Assembly: GCF_002077945.1 (NCBI RefSeq)
Contig: NZ_LVYD01000001.1
Span: forward strand, 434,001 to 498,000
From: Niastella vici
GTDB taxonomy: Bacteria > Bacteroidota > Bacteroidia > Chitinophagales > Chitinophagaceae
Reading direction: 5' to 3'
Length of the DNA: 64,000 bases
Of the stretch, positions 8,654 to 18,210 are shown piece after piece. A program made the position numbers and the translations under genes. Within the stretch, counting starts at the first letter, position 1, and every line of letters starts with the position of its first letter. The notes beneath the pieces are model-generated. The model was not told the DNA's origin. It saw only the letters and a program-made list of their open reading frames with translations, and made no database searches.

Positions 8654-9949
8654 ATGAAAAAGGTCATAAGCACAATTTCATTTGTCCTTCTATGCTTTGC
8701 GGTTTCCTTTTCCCAAACTGCCCATCCCGCGCTCAGCATGGCAACAACGCCCGAGGCCGGCGGGTTTTCAACAAAGCGCTTAGCCCGCATTGATACGGTA
8801 TTAAAAGAATATGTTGACCAGGGGCGAATGAACGGGGCCGTAGCCATGATCGTTCATGATGGCAAAATCGTATATTATAAAAACTTTGGCTATAACGACC
8901 TGGATACCAAAACACCATTGCAAAAAGACGCCATCTTTCGCATTGCCTCCCAAACAAAGGCCATTACCAGCGTTGCGATAATGATGTTGTATGAAGAAGG
9001 AAAATTTATGTTGGATGATCCCATCTCCAACTTCATTCCCGAATTCAAAAAGCCCAAAGTGCTTGATAAATACAATAAAGAAGATACTACCTATACTACG
9101 GTTCCGGCCAAAAGAGAGATCACTATCCGCGATCTGCTCACGCATACCAGCGGTCTTGGTTATGCACAGATCGGTTCAACCGAAGCCAAAAACATCTACT
9201 ATAAAGCCGGCATTGTTGGCGGAATTGGCATCCCTGAATTTGTACTGGCCGATAAAATGAAGATCCTCGGCAAATTGCCCTTGTTTCACCAGCCCGGCGA
9301 AAAATTCACCTATGGTTTGAATACCGATGTACTCGGTTACCTGGTTGAAGTGGTATCGGGCATGAGCCTGAAAGATTTCCTGCACAAACGCATCTTTGAG
9401 CCCCTGGGCATGAAAGACACCTACTTTTATTTGCCTGCAGCTAAACAAAAACGGCTCGCTATATTGTATACAGAAGACAGCAGCACCAAAAAGGCGGTTA
9501 AAATGGCGGAGAAATTAAGTTTGTACGGTAATATGTATCGCGATTATCCCAACATGAATGGCACTTACTTTTCGGGCGGCGCCGGTTTATCCTCTACTAT
9601 ATATGATTACGCCATATTCCTGCAAATGTTGCTGAATGGCGGCGAATACAAAGGCAAACGGCTGCTTAGCCATAACAGTGTTCGCATGATGACGATGAAC
9701 CAGATCGGGGACATCAACCGCGGCCCCAACAAATTCGGACTGGGTTTTGGCCTTACTACTGAAAAGGGAAGCGCCGAGTTACCCACACAGGTAGGCACCT
9801 TTGAATGGGGCGGCATGTTCGCTACCACCTATTGGGTTGACCCCAAAGAAAAACTCATCGGTTTGGTGTACCGCAACATATGGCCTACCAGCTGGGGAAA
9901 TCTCGGTAATCAGTATAAAGTACTGGTATACCAAGCTATGAATTATTAA
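8654..9949 (+). CDS. Exported serine hydrolase, beta-lactamase/esterase VIII fold
   Basis: A 431-residue enzyme of the class C beta-lactamase-like serine hydrolases. Signal peptide residues 1-20 (ends FSQ). Active-site motifs: S99-Q-T-K102 (SxxK nucleophile), YGLN in place of YxN, and a W-G-G segment (FEWGGMFATTYW) where beta-lactamases have KTG, which is the pattern of family VIII esterases. The substrate may be an ester or D-amino peptide; resistance to beta-lactams cannot be inferred. It lies 18 nt before another serine hydrolase of the same fold. Confidence 0.88.
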   Translation: MKKVISTISFVLLCFAVSFSQTAHPALSMATTPEAGGFSTKRLARIDTVLKEYVDQGRMNGAVAMIVHDGKIVYYKNFGYNDLDTKTPLQKDAIFRIASQTKAITSVAIMMLYEEGKFMLDDPISNFIPEFKKPKVLDKYNKEDTTYTTVPAKREITIRDLLTHTSGLGYAQIGSTEAKNIYYKAGIVGGIGIPEFVLADKMKILGKLPLFHQPGEKFTYGLNTDVLGYLVEVVSGMSLKDFLHKRIFEPLGMKDTYFYLPAAKQKRLAILYTEDSSTKKAVKMAEKLSLYGNMYRDYPNMNGTYFSGGAGLSSTIYDYAIFLQMLLNGGEYKGKRLLSHNSVRMMTMNQIGDINRGPNKFGLGFGLTTEKGSAELPTQVGTFEWGGMFATTYWVDPKEKLIGLVYRNIWPTSWGNLGNQYKVLVYQAMNY

Positions 9950-9967
9950 ACCTTAATCTTTCGTAAC

Positions 9968-11485
9968 ATGAAAAAATACCTCATCCTCTTTTCCTGCTGC
10001 TTACTTTTTGCCAACCTGTTGGCACAGGAAACGCCTTCGTTTGTAAAAGACAGTCTGGACGCGTATGTTGAAAAAGCGCTGACCGACTGGCAAATACCCG
10101 GTGTGGCTGTATGCGTGGTGAAAGATGGAAAAGTGGTTGTTATGAAAGGGTATGGCGTTAGAGAATTGGGCACTACTGATAAGGTGGATGAAAACACCTT
10201 ATTCATGATCGGTTCCAATTCAAAAGCATTTACGGCCACTGCGCTCGCCATGCTGCATGTTGATAAGAAATTATCACTCGATAGCCCCGTAATAAAATAT
10301 TTACCCGATTTCAAACTCTTTGATCCCTGGGTTACCAAAGAAGCCAACATCCGCGACCTGCTTTGTCACCGGTTGGGGTTCGAAACCTTTCAGGGCGATT
10401 TCATGTATTTTGATAGCGACCTCACCACGGCAGAAGTACGGGAAAAATTCGGGCGCGTAAAACCGTTGTACAGTTTTCGCAGCCGCTGGGGTTATACCAA
10501 TGCCGCTTTTATGACGGCGGGTGAAATTATTCCTAAAGTAAGCGGACAATCCTGGGCTGAATTTTTAAAAGAAAGAATATTCACGCCGCTCGAAATGAAC
10601 AATACGCTGGCTTTATCGAAAGATATAAGCATGGCCGCCAATAAGGCTTCTGCACATACTGTTGCGCAGGGGGTGTTGAAAAAGATCCCTTATGGAAATA
10701 TTGACAACCTGGCGCCAGCCGGCAGTATATCGTCGAGTGTAAGCGATATGAGCCACTGGGTACTGGCGCATTTGAATTTTGGAAGGTATAATGATAAACA
10801 AGTCATTCCCCAGGGCGCCATCATGCAAACCTGGACGCCCAATTCAATACTCGGCAATGGAGGTCACCGGTTTAACAGGGCCCATTTTTCATTATATGGA
10901 CTGGGTTGGTTTATGGAAGAATATAGTGGAAGAAAAATTGTATCGCATACAGGTGGCGTTAATGGTTTTGTAACCAGCGTAACCCTGGTGCCCGAAGAAA
11001 AGCTGGGCATTCTTGTATTTACCAATACCGATGCCAACCGGTTTTATGAATCGTTGAAGAACGAAATACTCGATGCATATCTGGGTTTGCCTTATAGGAA
11101 TTATAGCCAGTTACATTTCAACAATTACAAACAGGGAGTGCAAAAAACTGCGCAGTGGTTAAAAAATATGCGCGATACTATTGCCATGAACCGGCCTGCT
11201 ACCCTGCCCCTTGCCTCGTACGCCGGTAATTATGAACATGAAGTGTATGGTAAAATGACGATCGCAAATGAGAACGGAAAATTGATCGCCCGTTTTGAAC
11301 ACCATCATGGCCGTTTTGCCACGCTGGAACCATTGGGTGGCAACCGTTTTCTGGCCACCTTTAATGATCCGCTGTATGGAATAAGAGAATGGCCGTTTAC
11401 AACTGATAAAGGGAAAGTAAGATCTGTTACTGTAACAGTCGATGACTTTGTTGAGTTTACACCGTATGAGTTTTACCGGAAATAA
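9968..11485 (+). CDS. Exported serine hydrolase of beta-lactamase fold with C-terminal DUF3471-like domain
   Basis: A 505-residue enzyme with a signal peptide (1-19). Catalytic motifs are S83-N-S-K86, YTN (RWGYTNAAF) and HTGG (SHTGGVNG). Residues after about 390 fit the beta-rich DUF3471 tail seen in D-aminopeptidase/DppA-like and Pab87-like hydrolases (ASYAGNYEHEVYGKMTI). A peptidase or esterase acting on D-amino-acid or peptidoglycan-derived substrates in the periplasm is a reasonable guess. Only 18 nt separate it from the preceding paralog-like gene, so the two are likely cotranscribed. Confidence 0.88.
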   Translation: MKKYLILFSCCLLFANLLAQETPSFVKDSLDAYVEKALTDWQIPGVAVCVVKDGKVVVMKGYGVRELGTTDKVDENTLFMIGSNSKAFTATALAMLHVDKKLSLDSPVIKYLPDFKLFDPWVTKEANIRDLLCHRLGFETFQGDFMYFDSDLTTAEVREKFGRVKPLYSFRSRWGYTNAAFMTAGEIIPKVSGQSWAEFLKERIFTPLEMNNTLALSKDISMAANKASAHTVAQGVLKKIPYGNIDNLAPAGSISSSVSDMSHWVLAHLNFGRYNDKQVIPQGAIMQTWTPNSILGNGGHRFNRAHFSLYGLGWFMEEYSGRKIVSHTGGVNGFVTSVTLVPEEKLGILVFTNTDANRFYESLKNEILDAYLGLPYRNYSQLHFNNYKQGVQKTAQWLKNMRDTIAMNRPATLPLASYAGNYEHEVYGKMTIANENGKLIARFEHHHGRFATLEPLGGNRFLATFNDPLYGIREWPFTTDKGKVRSVTVTVDDFVEFTPYEFYRK

Positions 11486-11561
11486 GTGACATTCTTTTCA
11501 ATACATGATAAATACATTAATGAGATCTTCATTGTATATTTCAGGTTGAAAACCTCAGTAT

Positions 11562-12107
11562 ATGGATCAACTTAACCTCGGTATAGGAACCCGTTTACAG
11601 CACCGGCACCACGGCCCCGGTGTAATTGTAGGTATCAGGTACGCAACCTACCTCATCTCTTTTATTAATCATGGAATAAAGGAGATCGACAAAAACGACA
11701 GCCACCTCGAAGAGATCATTCCGGAAAATGTTTCCGAAGAAATAGAAACACACAGCGATGTTGAAAAGTCGTTGTTGAAGATAATGCGCCTGTGGGGCGG
11801 CTTTTCAGAAGTTGTTCCGCTGGGCGATCGCTGGCAGGGCGGCATAATGATATTGCAACCGGCCGATAAATCACAGAAAGGAAAAGAAGTGCCTATTGAT
11901 GTGTTCTTTCACAAGATCGTGATGCTGCGCGACCGGCTGCGGGTGCTTGAACAACAGATCAATGCGCACAAGCAATTGAGCGATGAAGAAAAAGTGAACC
12001 TGCAGCAATACATTACCCGCATTTATGGATCGCTGACCACTTTCAATGTATTATTCAGGAATAAAGAACACTGGTTTGTGGGAGAAAAAGGCGCCACGGC
12101 CGATTAA
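11562..12107 (+). CDS. Conserved Bacteroidota protein of unknown function
   Basis: A 181-residue soluble protein with no signal peptide. The N-terminal 50 residues (IGTRLQHRHHGPGVIVGI) resemble the small beta-barrel with H-x-x-GxG-V found in some helicase tails and transcription-associated proteins. The middle has LGDRWQGGIMILQPADKSQKGKEVPID, and the C-terminal third (RDRLRVLEQQINAHK) is helical. I cannot assign a function. It ends in a bidirectional terminator shared with the HAD phosphatase gene. Confidence 0.7.
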   Translation: MDQLNLGIGTRLQHRHHGPGVIVGIRYATYLISFINHGIKEIDKNDSHLEEIIPENVSEEIETHSDVEKSLLKIMRLWGGFSEVVPLGDRWQGGIMILQPADKSQKGKEVPIDVFFHKIVMLRDRLRVLEQQINAHKQLSDEEKVNLQQYITRIYGSLTTFNVLFRNKEHWFVGEKGATAD

Positions 12108-12125
12108 TGTGTTGTCAATAAAGCT

Positions 12126-12162
12126 ATAGCACTTACTATTATACACAAGTAGTAAGTGCTAT
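12126..12162. terminator. Bidirectional hairpin between convergent genes
   Basis: A perfect 13-bp inverted repeat (ATAGCACTTACTA with its complement, 11-nt loop) sits between the stop at 12107 and the minus-strand stop at 12159, which it overlaps. Its position suits both genes. Confidence 0.75.
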
Positions 12163-12962
12163 GGAAAATATTTTTTCAATGCGTTGGCCACTCCATCTTC
12201 ATCATTGGAACTGGTAACATCAAAAGCGATCTTTTTTATAGAGTCATCAGCATTGCCCATGGCGATGCCATACCCAACCGTCTGGATCATTTCTTTATCA
12301 CCCTCGCTGTCGCCAATAGCCATCATGCTTTCCAATGGAATGTTTAGCTGGTTCGACATATATTTCACAGACACCGCTTTTGAACAGGAGTTATCAAATA
12401 TTTCCAAAGCATTAGCCTGGGTTTTGAAAACATTAACCTCAGGATGTGACCTTAACTTATCAACAATAGCGCTGATCTTTTCAGGAGCATCCCGCAGCAT
12501 TATCTTTTGAACATTCTCAACTGTAACATTTTCTATTGCTACATATTCTGGTAAAACCTTTGTTGCATTGATCTCCCTTTGTGTAAAGTAATTATCACTA
12601 TTGACATACCAGTTATCAAAAGAATATACACCTATGTATTCAATGTTGGCATTGATTGCTTCCTGTACAATTTTTGAACTTATAGCTTCCGCAATGAAAG
12701 ACTTCCTGATTATCGTATTATTATTTAAAATAAGCGCCCCAGTGTAAGCTATTATAGTTTCGTTCAAATTCAGATTGAGAGCTACTGTATTAATTGCCTT
12801 TGGCATTCGTGCTGAAATATAGAACATTGGGATATTGTAAGCATCACGAACTCGATGTATTTCTGAAATTACATTTTTGGAGATTACCTTTTGATTTGTT
12901 ATCAGCGTTCCGTCAATATCAAAAAAAATAGCCCTAATTGCGTGTTTCAAACCTGTTCTCAT
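12159..12962 (-). CDS. Cof-type HAD-family phosphatase
   Basis: A 267-residue HAD hydrolase of the Cof/YidA type, which dephosphorylates small metabolites in the cytoplasm. Motif I is FFDIDGTLI near the N-terminus, motif III is a Lys before YMSNQLNIP, and motif IV is GDSEGDKEMIQTVGYGIAMGNAD; the insert between them is a type IIB cap. A TTG at 12989 would extend it but lies inside the promoter, so the ATG at 12962 is preferred. It is visibly more AT-rich than its neighbours and uses more A/T-ending codons, possibly from gene transfer. Confidence 0.88.
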   Translation of the reverse strand: MRTGLKHAIRAIFFDIDGTLITNQKVISKNVISEIHRVRDAYNIPMFYISARMPKAINTVALNLNLNETIIAYTGALILNNNTIIRKSFIAEAISSKIVQEAINANIEYIGVYSFDNWYVNSDNYFTQREINATKVLPEYVAIENVTVENVQKIMLRDAPEKISAIVDKLRSHPEVNVFKTQANALEIFDNSCSKAVSVKYMSNQLNIPLESMMAIGDSEGDKEMIQTVGYGIAMGNADDSIKKIAFDVTSSNDEDGVANALKKYFP

Positions 12963-12967
12963 TTTGG

Positions 12968-12997
12968 CAAAAATAAGCACTACAGCCAATAGATCAA
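12968..12997 (-). promoter_or_regulatory. Promoter of the HAD phosphatase gene
   Basis: On the minus strand TTG (12997-12995), 19 nt, TATTTTTG (12975-12968). The box ends only 5 nt before the ATG at 12962, so the message would be leaderless or nearly so. Confidence 0.55.
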
Positions 12998-13037
12998 AGC
13001 TGGCATAGGTTTTTTACCATTATTGCTAAAACAATTT

Positions 13038-13226
13038 ATGGATAAATTGGAAATTAAAGGCAACTGGAATAAGTGGAAAGGGAAGATCAAGCAGGCCTAT
13101 GGAAGCCTTACCGATGATGATATTAAATACGAAGAAGGGAAAGATGAAGAATGGCTGGGCCGTATGCAGAAAAAAACAGGTAAAACCAGGGATGACCTGG
13201 TTAAATGGCTGAAATCGCTTGGTTAA
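13038..13226 (+). CDS. CsbD-family stress protein
   Basis: A 62-residue hydrophilic helical protein. [28 protein letters not shown] is close to the CsbD family signature (xxGxWNxxKGKxKExWGxLTDDD). CsbD proteins are induced by general stress; their molecular role is not known. An upstream in-frame codon at 13023 would add MLKQF, but family members begin at the second Met. Followed by a strong terminator. Confidence 0.9.
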   Translation: MDKLEIKGNWNKWKGKIKQAYGSLTDDDIKYEEGKDEEWLGRMQKKTGKTRDDLVKWLKSLG

Positions 13227-13240
13227 TACTTATTCCAGAT

Positions 13241-13273
13241 AAAAAAGAAGGGGCTATACGCTCCTTCTTTTTT
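13241..13273 (+). terminator. Rho-independent terminator after the CsbD gene
   Basis: AAAAAAGAAGG and CCTTCTTTTTT form an 11-bp stem around a GGCTATACGCT loop, with the run of T on the plus strand. It starts 15 nt after the stop codon. Confidence 0.9.
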
Positions 13274-13345
13274 GTGCGAAACTAAAACCAACCTGAAGCA
13301 AAAATCAATTCATTATATCTTATCCCCTCCTGATTGGAATTATGT

Positions 13346-13588
13346 TTAGTATCCAGGTCTGTTTGCAGTATCCTTCACGTGGCTACTATCCTGGTTAGAA
13401 CCAGTTACGGGAGGCTGTGGATATGCGTTAGACGGATCAACATGCTGCGCTGCATTTGTTGAATCTGTTGTGGTAGAATCATACCCCTGCCCGCCGGAAT
13501 TATTTTTATCGCCTCCATTTCCACAATAAATTAATCCGCATAAACCCAGCACGATCAACAGGTGATAAAAAAAAATAGTCTTTTTCAT
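13346..13588 (-). CDS. Small lipoprotein
   Basis: An 80-residue protein starting at MKKTIFFYHLL with a lipobox GLIYC (Cys22), then a mature part of low complexity rich in Ser, Thr, Asp, Gly and Pro (GGQGYDSTTTDSTN..PQPPVTG). Likely a surface or periplasmic lipoprotein of unknown role. A start at 13660 would put 24 charged residues ahead of the signal peptide, so I chose 13588. Confidence 0.6.
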   Translation of the reverse strand: MKKTIFFYHLLIVLGLCGLIYCGNGGDKNNSGGQGYDSTTTDSTNAAQHVDPSNAYPQPPVTGSNQDSSHVKDTANRPGY

Positions 13589-13868
13589 CTGATATTTTTT
13601 AATTTTTATTTTGGTCAGATGGATCTTACCATCCCGATAAAATCGGTATGGACGATTCATAAAATACTTTCTTTCCCATACTTATAAAATAATCATTCCA
13701 GCCCCGCCCATCGCGGCTGCGGTGTTGTGGAATTTCGTCAACAGAGTGGGTTTCCTTTAAGAGGGGGTTCACCCTGTCAGGCATCAAAGGTGAGCTCTCC
13801 GCCACCTTGCACCGGCAAAAAAACGCAGCCGGAAATTCAAAAATGGTTCAGTATTTTTAAGATCAGCT

Positions 13869-15446
13869 ATGAGAAAATTATTTACTGTATTTATCCTTTT
13901 TGCCTGCCTAACGGGCAATGCGCAAACAGCCTGCGATATACTTATAAAAAACGGCCGAATCATAGATGGTACCGGCAATTCCTGGTTTTATGGCGATGTA
14001 GCCGTAACAGCCGGTAAAATAACCGCTGTTGGAAAGCTTACCGATTATACCGCTCCAAAGATCATTGATGCCAATAAGATGATTGTTGCGCCTGGTTTTA
14101 TTGATGTGCACGGGCACGTAGAAAGAGACATCTTCGAATGGCCAACAGCCGATAATTATATTTACGATGGCGTCACAACCGTCATAACCGGCAATTGCGG
14201 CGGGTCAGCGTTAAATCTGAAAAACTTTTTCAGGCGCATAGACAGTCTGCATCCTTCTATCAATATTGCCTCGCTGGTAGGGCATAATACGGTGCGCGAG
14301 AAGGTCATGCACCGCGATAACCGCCTGGCAACAACAACCGAACAACAGCAAATGGAATCACTGGTTGAAGAAGCTATGAAAGATGGCGCGGTTGGCCTTA
14401 GCACCGGGCTTATTTATATTCCCGGCACCTTTGCCAATACGGAAGAAGTGGTTGGCCTGGCAAAGGCAGCAGCGCGGTATAACGGCGTGTATGCTTCGCA
14501 CATCCGCAATGAAGAGAGCAAAGCTGTAGATGCCATCAATGAAGCCATCAATATTGGAAAAGCCGCCAATATTCCCGTTGAGATCTCGCATTTTAAAATA
14601 GGCGGTAAAGCCAACTGGGGTACCAGCAATATTACTTTAGGACTGGTACAACAAGCCCGCCTCGAAGGTTGGGATGTTACCATTGATCAGTATCCTTATA
14701 CTGCCAGCAGCACCAACCTCGGCGTTCGCCTGCCCGACTGGGCATTTGCCGGCGGTAACGATTCCCTTAAAATGCGTTTGCACGATGCCGCGCTAAGGGC
14801 GAAGATCAAACAACAAATGCTTGCGCAATTACGCAAATACAAATTTAAAAATTATAGTTATTGCGTAGTGGCCAGTTACGGGGCCGACAGCAGCTACAAC
14901 GGCAAAAGTATTACCGAGATCAATAAGCTAATGGGCCGAAAGTCAAAAGCTCCTTTTGAAGCAGAAACCATTATGGATATGGTAGAAAAAGGCGGCGCGC
15001 AAATGGTTTACCACAGCATGAATGAAGACGATGTGAAATACATTATGCGCTATCCTTTTTGTATGACCGGCGCCGATGCCGGCGTTCCGGTTCCGGGTAA
15101 AGGCATGCCGCATCCGCGTGGTTATGGAACCAATGCACGCGTGCTTGGCAAGTATGTACGGGAAGAAAAGGTGATCACCCTCGAAGAAGTCATCCGGCGC
15201 ATGACCTCGCTGGCCGCGCAAAAATTCCAGTTAAAAGACCGCGGACTGTTGAAAGAAGGTATGGCTGCAGATATTGTAGTATTTGATGATAAAACCGTGA
15301 GCGATCATGCCACTTTTGAACAACCGCACCAGTATTCAACCGGGTTTTATTATGTGCTGGTGAACGGTCAGGTAGTGGTGGATAAAGAGAAGCATACGGG
15401 AGTGAGAAGTGGTGTGGCATTATTTGGACCCGCCTATAGAAAATAA
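13869..15446 (+). CDS. Exported N-acyl-D-amino-acid deacylase (D-aminoacylase) family amidohydrolase
   Basis: A 525-residue zinc amidohydrolase with a signal peptide (1-18, ends GNAQ). Metal-site and family motifs are GFIDVHGHVERD, TVITGNCGGSAL, SHIRNEES, VEISHFKIGGKANWG and DQYPYTASSTNLG; the C-terminal LKEGMAADIVVFD closes the amidohydrolase beta-sandwich. Relatives cleave the acyl group from N-acyl-D-amino acids or the terminal D-residue from peptides. Its position beside serine and Ntn hydrolases suggests shared use of amide-linked substrates in the periplasm. The 208 bp upstream contain no other gene. Confidence 0.9.
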   Translation: MRKLFTVFILFACLTGNAQTACDILIKNGRIIDGTGNSWFYGDVAVTAGKITAVGKLTDYTAPKIIDANKMIVAPGFIDVHGHVERDIFEWPTADNYIYDGVTTVITGNCGGSALNLKNFFRRIDSLHPSINIASLVGHNTVREKVMHRDNRLATTTEQQQMESLVEEAMKDGAVGLSTGLIYIPGTFANTEEVVGLAKAAARYNGVYASHIRNEESKAVDAINEAINIGKAANIPVEISHFKIGGKANWGTSNITLGLVQQARLEGWDVTIDQYPYTASSTNLGVRLPDWAFAGGNDSLKMRLHDAALRAKIKQQMLAQLRKYKFKNYSYCVVASYGADSSYNGKSITEINKLMGRKSKAPFEAETIMDMVEKGGAQMVYHSMNEDDVKYIMRYPFCMTGADAGVPVPGKGMPHPRGYGTNARVLGKYVREEKVITLEEVIRRMTSLAAQKFQLKDRGLLKEGMAADIVVFDDKTVSDHATFEQPHQYSTGFYYVLVNGQVVVDKEKHTGVRSGVALFGPAYRK

Positions 15447-15537
15447 GTTAGTGCGTTTTTCAGTTATTGAGTAGTTAAGGTGAGTTGCCTTTTAAACTTA
15501 ATAACTTACGAAATTAATAACTGACTAACTTTAGGCC

Positions 15538-17745
15538 ATGAAGCTGATCATACTCTTGTTATTTCCGGTATCCTTGCTGGCCCAGACCTTTACCCAGGAA
15601 GAAATTTCCCGCTGGCAGCAACAGGCAAAACAGGTTACTATCATCCGCGACAAATGGGGCATTCCGCATATATATGGCAAAACCGACGCCGATTGCGTAT
15701 TCGGGTTACTGTATGCCCAATGTGAAGACGATTTTAAACGAGTAGAAAATAACTACATTGATATTTTAGGCAGAAGCGCCGAAATACAGGGCGAAAAGAA
15801 CCTGTACACCGATCTGTACACACGATTACTCATCGATTCCGCCGCTGCTATCAGGGATTATAATCGCAGTCCAGACTGGTTAAAAAAATTGCTGCAGTCC
15901 TTTGCAGATGGCGTCAATTATTACCTGTATAAAAACCCAACGGTAAAGCCCGCATTGCTCACCCGTTTTGAGCCCTGGTTCCAATTGATGTGGACCGATG
16001 GTAGTATTTCGGCCATTCAATCGGGCGGGTTAACCATCGATGAAGTAAAGAAATTCTATACCGGCGATACTGCATCTGCGCCTACGGTTCTAACCAAAAA
16101 ACCGGAAGACGAAGAAGCGACCGGCTCAAATGGATTTGCACTGGCGCCTTCACGTACGGCCTCGGGCAAGGCCATGTTGTATATCAATCCACATGTGACA
16201 TTCTATTTCAGGCCCGAAGTACATGTTATCAGTGAAGAAGGACTGAATGCATACGGGGCAGTTACCTGGGGGCAGTTATTCGTTTACCAGGGATTTAATG
16301 CGCATTGCGGCTGGATGCATACATCGAGCTATACAGATGTTGCCGATCTGTATGCAGAAAAGATCGTCAAAAAAGGGCGTTCCTTCATTTATATGTACAA
16401 AGGGAAAACAATACCGGTAAAGCAACGCCCGGTAACATTGAGCTATAAAGAAGGCGACAGCATAAAATCAATTACCATCAACACCTGGCTTACGCACCAT
16501 GGGCCCATCATGGGCATCCGCAATGGACAATGGATCAGTGTAAAAGCCAATAACCGGTCGTTGAGTGCCCTTATACAATCGTGGGAGCGCACCAGGGCCA
16601 ATGGATTTGCTGCGTTCAAAAAGACGATGAATTTGATGTCAAACGCATCGAACAACACGGTGTTTGCCGACGACAGCGGGCATATCGCCTACTGGCATGG
16701 CAATTTCATTCCCAGGCGCGATACGGCATATGATTGGACGAAACCGGTTGATGGCAGCATAGAAGCCACTGAATGGAAGGGGCTGCATCCCGTTGATCAA
16801 ACCATTCACCTGTATGACCCGGCCAGCGGATTTATACAAAACTGCAACAGCACGCCCTTCACCGCATCGGGTAGTAGCAGTCCGAAAAAGGAGATGTATC
16901 CGGCGTATATGTCTACCGAGCCGGAGAACTTCCGCGGCATAACCGCAGCCCGATTGCTTGAGAAAGCAAAAAAATTCACGATCGACTCTCTGATAGCCGC
17001 GGGATACAACACTTACTTATCAGCCTTTGAAGAATTAATACCTGCATTAATAAATCACTATAAAACCGATCTCACAAAGACGGATTCCATTTATATAAAA
17101 TTGGCAGAACCGGTTGCCGTATTAAAGAACTGGGACCTGAAGTCGGGCGCCAACTCCATTGCCACTACGCTGGCCATTGAGTGGATACAAAAATTACAAT
17201 CATTGATAAACCTGGTACGGTTAAACGGAAAAGAAGTTGATCTGGTAACGCGCATACATGAGTATGCAGCCAGCGCCACTGCCTCAGAATTAGCGGGCAC
17301 TTTGTTGTCGGTAGTGAATGAATTGAATAGCAAATACGGCACCTGGAAAACCAGTTGGGGAACCATCAACCGTTATCAACGGCTCACCGGCAAACTGCAG
17401 GAAACCTATGACGACAGCAAGCCCAGTTTGCCCGTAGGTATGGCCGCCAGTACCTGGGGATGTTTACCATCGTATGTAAGCCGGTACAACAACGGCGGAT
17501 TAAAAAGGTATGGTTACAATGGCAACAGCTTTGTGTGCGCGGTTGAATTTGGGAAGAAGGTAAAGGCCAAATCATTGCTGGCCGGCGGCGAAAGCGGTAA
17601 TCCCGCATCGAAGCATTTCGGTGATCAGGCGGAGATGTACACCAAAGGTGTTTTTAAGGATGTGTTGTTTTATAAAGAAGATGTAATGAAGGGCATGGAG
17701 AAGCAGTATCATCCGGGGGAGGTCAATGAAGAGCCCAAAAAATAA
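15538..17745 (+). CDS. Penicillin-acylase-family Ntn hydrolase
   Basis: A 735-residue exported enzyme of the penicillin acylase/acyl-homoserine-lactone acylase family. The signal peptide is 1-16 (ends LLAQ). The precursor should self-cleave before Ser197 (EEATG|SNGFALAPS), giving an alpha chain of about 180 residues and a beta chain with Ser as N-terminal nucleophile. Other family features are the alpha-chain IIRDKWGIPHIYG and beta-chain LTHHGPIM and NASNNTVFADDSGHIAYWHG. Substrate could be an acyl-HSL, a beta-lactam side chain or another N-acyl amide. The 91-bp gap upstream holds an imperfect inverted repeat. Confidence 0.9.
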   Translation: MKLIILLLFPVSLLAQTFTQEEISRWQQQAKQVTIIRDKWGIPHIYGKTDADCVFGLLYAQCEDDFKRVENNYIDILGRSAEIQGEKNLYTDLYTRLLIDSAAAIRDYNRSPDWLKKLLQSFADGVNYYLYKNPTVKPALLTRFEPWFQLMWTDGSISAIQSGGLTIDEVKKFYTGDTASAPTVLTKKPEDEEATGSNGFALAPSRTASGKAMLYINPHVTFYFRPEVHVISEEGLNAYGAVTWGQLFVYQGFNAHCGWMHTSSYTDVADLYAEKIVKKGRSFIYMYKGKTIPVKQRPVTLSYKEGDSIKSITINTWLTHHGPIMGIRNGQWISVKANNRSLSALIQSWERTRANGFAAFKKTMNLMSNASNNTVFADDSGHIAYWHGNFIPRRDTAYDWTKPVDGSIEATEWKGLHPVDQTIHLYDPASGFIQNCNSTPFTASGSSSPKKEMYPAYMSTEPENFRGITAARLLEKAKKFTIDSLIAAGYNTYLSAFEELIPALINHYKTDLTKTDSIYIKLAEPVAVLKNWDLKSGANSIATTLAIEWIQKLQSLINLVRLNGKEVDLVTRIHEYAASATASELAGTLLSVVNELNSKYGTWKTSWGTINRYQRLTGKLQETYDDSKPSLPVGMAASTWGCLPSYVSRYNNGGLKRYGYNGNSFVCAVEFGKKVKAKSLLAGGESGNPASKHFGDQAEMYTKGVFKDVLFYKEDVMKGMEKQYHPGEVNEEPKK

Positions 17746-17748
17746 TTT

Positions 17749-18210
17749 ATGTCGCCAACTATTACAGATGTAATTGAGAGAATTCAGAACCAAAGAGTTC
17801 AACTTGGAATTACTCTTTATCCCAAAGCGTCACCCGAAGATATAGTTGCTTTTGAAGTGATCAGGCAAATAAAACTTCCTGATGATTTTAAGACTTTCTA
17901 CAGTTTCTGTAATGGGTTTGAATCGGAGGAAGACTTATTCAGAATTATTCCTCTACATGAAATAATAGAAAAAGGATCCTGTGGCTATTTGGAAAGAGAA
18001 AAGGATTTTCATTTTGCAGAATACATGATCTACTGTGATATGTGGTCAATTTCTATCAATGATAAGAACAAGAGCTATTCTATATATAACAATAATGGTA
18101 AAGTTGCCGTATTGACAAATTCTTTGGCTGAGTTTTTAAACATATTCCTGGATGGAGGTGTATTTGACGGATTGTATAAATGGCAGGAAGAAATCAAACA
18201 GAGCCACTAA
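17749..18210 (+). CDS. SMI1/KNR4-family protein
   Basis: A 153-residue cytoplasmic protein. The segment LPDDFKTFYSFCNGFESEEDLFRIIPLHEI is the SMI1/KNR4 core, followed by DMWSISINDKNKSYSIY. Many bacterial members are immunity proteins against polymorphic toxins, but no toxin gene adjoins here, so it is an orphan immunity gene or has another role. It begins 3 nt after the acylase stop and is more AT-rich, marking the start of the accessory stretch. Confidence 0.8.
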   Translation: MSPTITDVIERIQNQRVQLGITLYPKASPEDIVAFEVIRQIKLPDDFKTFYSFCNGFESEEDLFRIIPLHEIIEKGSCGYLEREKDFHFAEYMIYCDMWSISINDKNKSYSIYNNNGKVAVLTNSLAEFLNIFLDGGVFDGLYKWQEEIKQSH

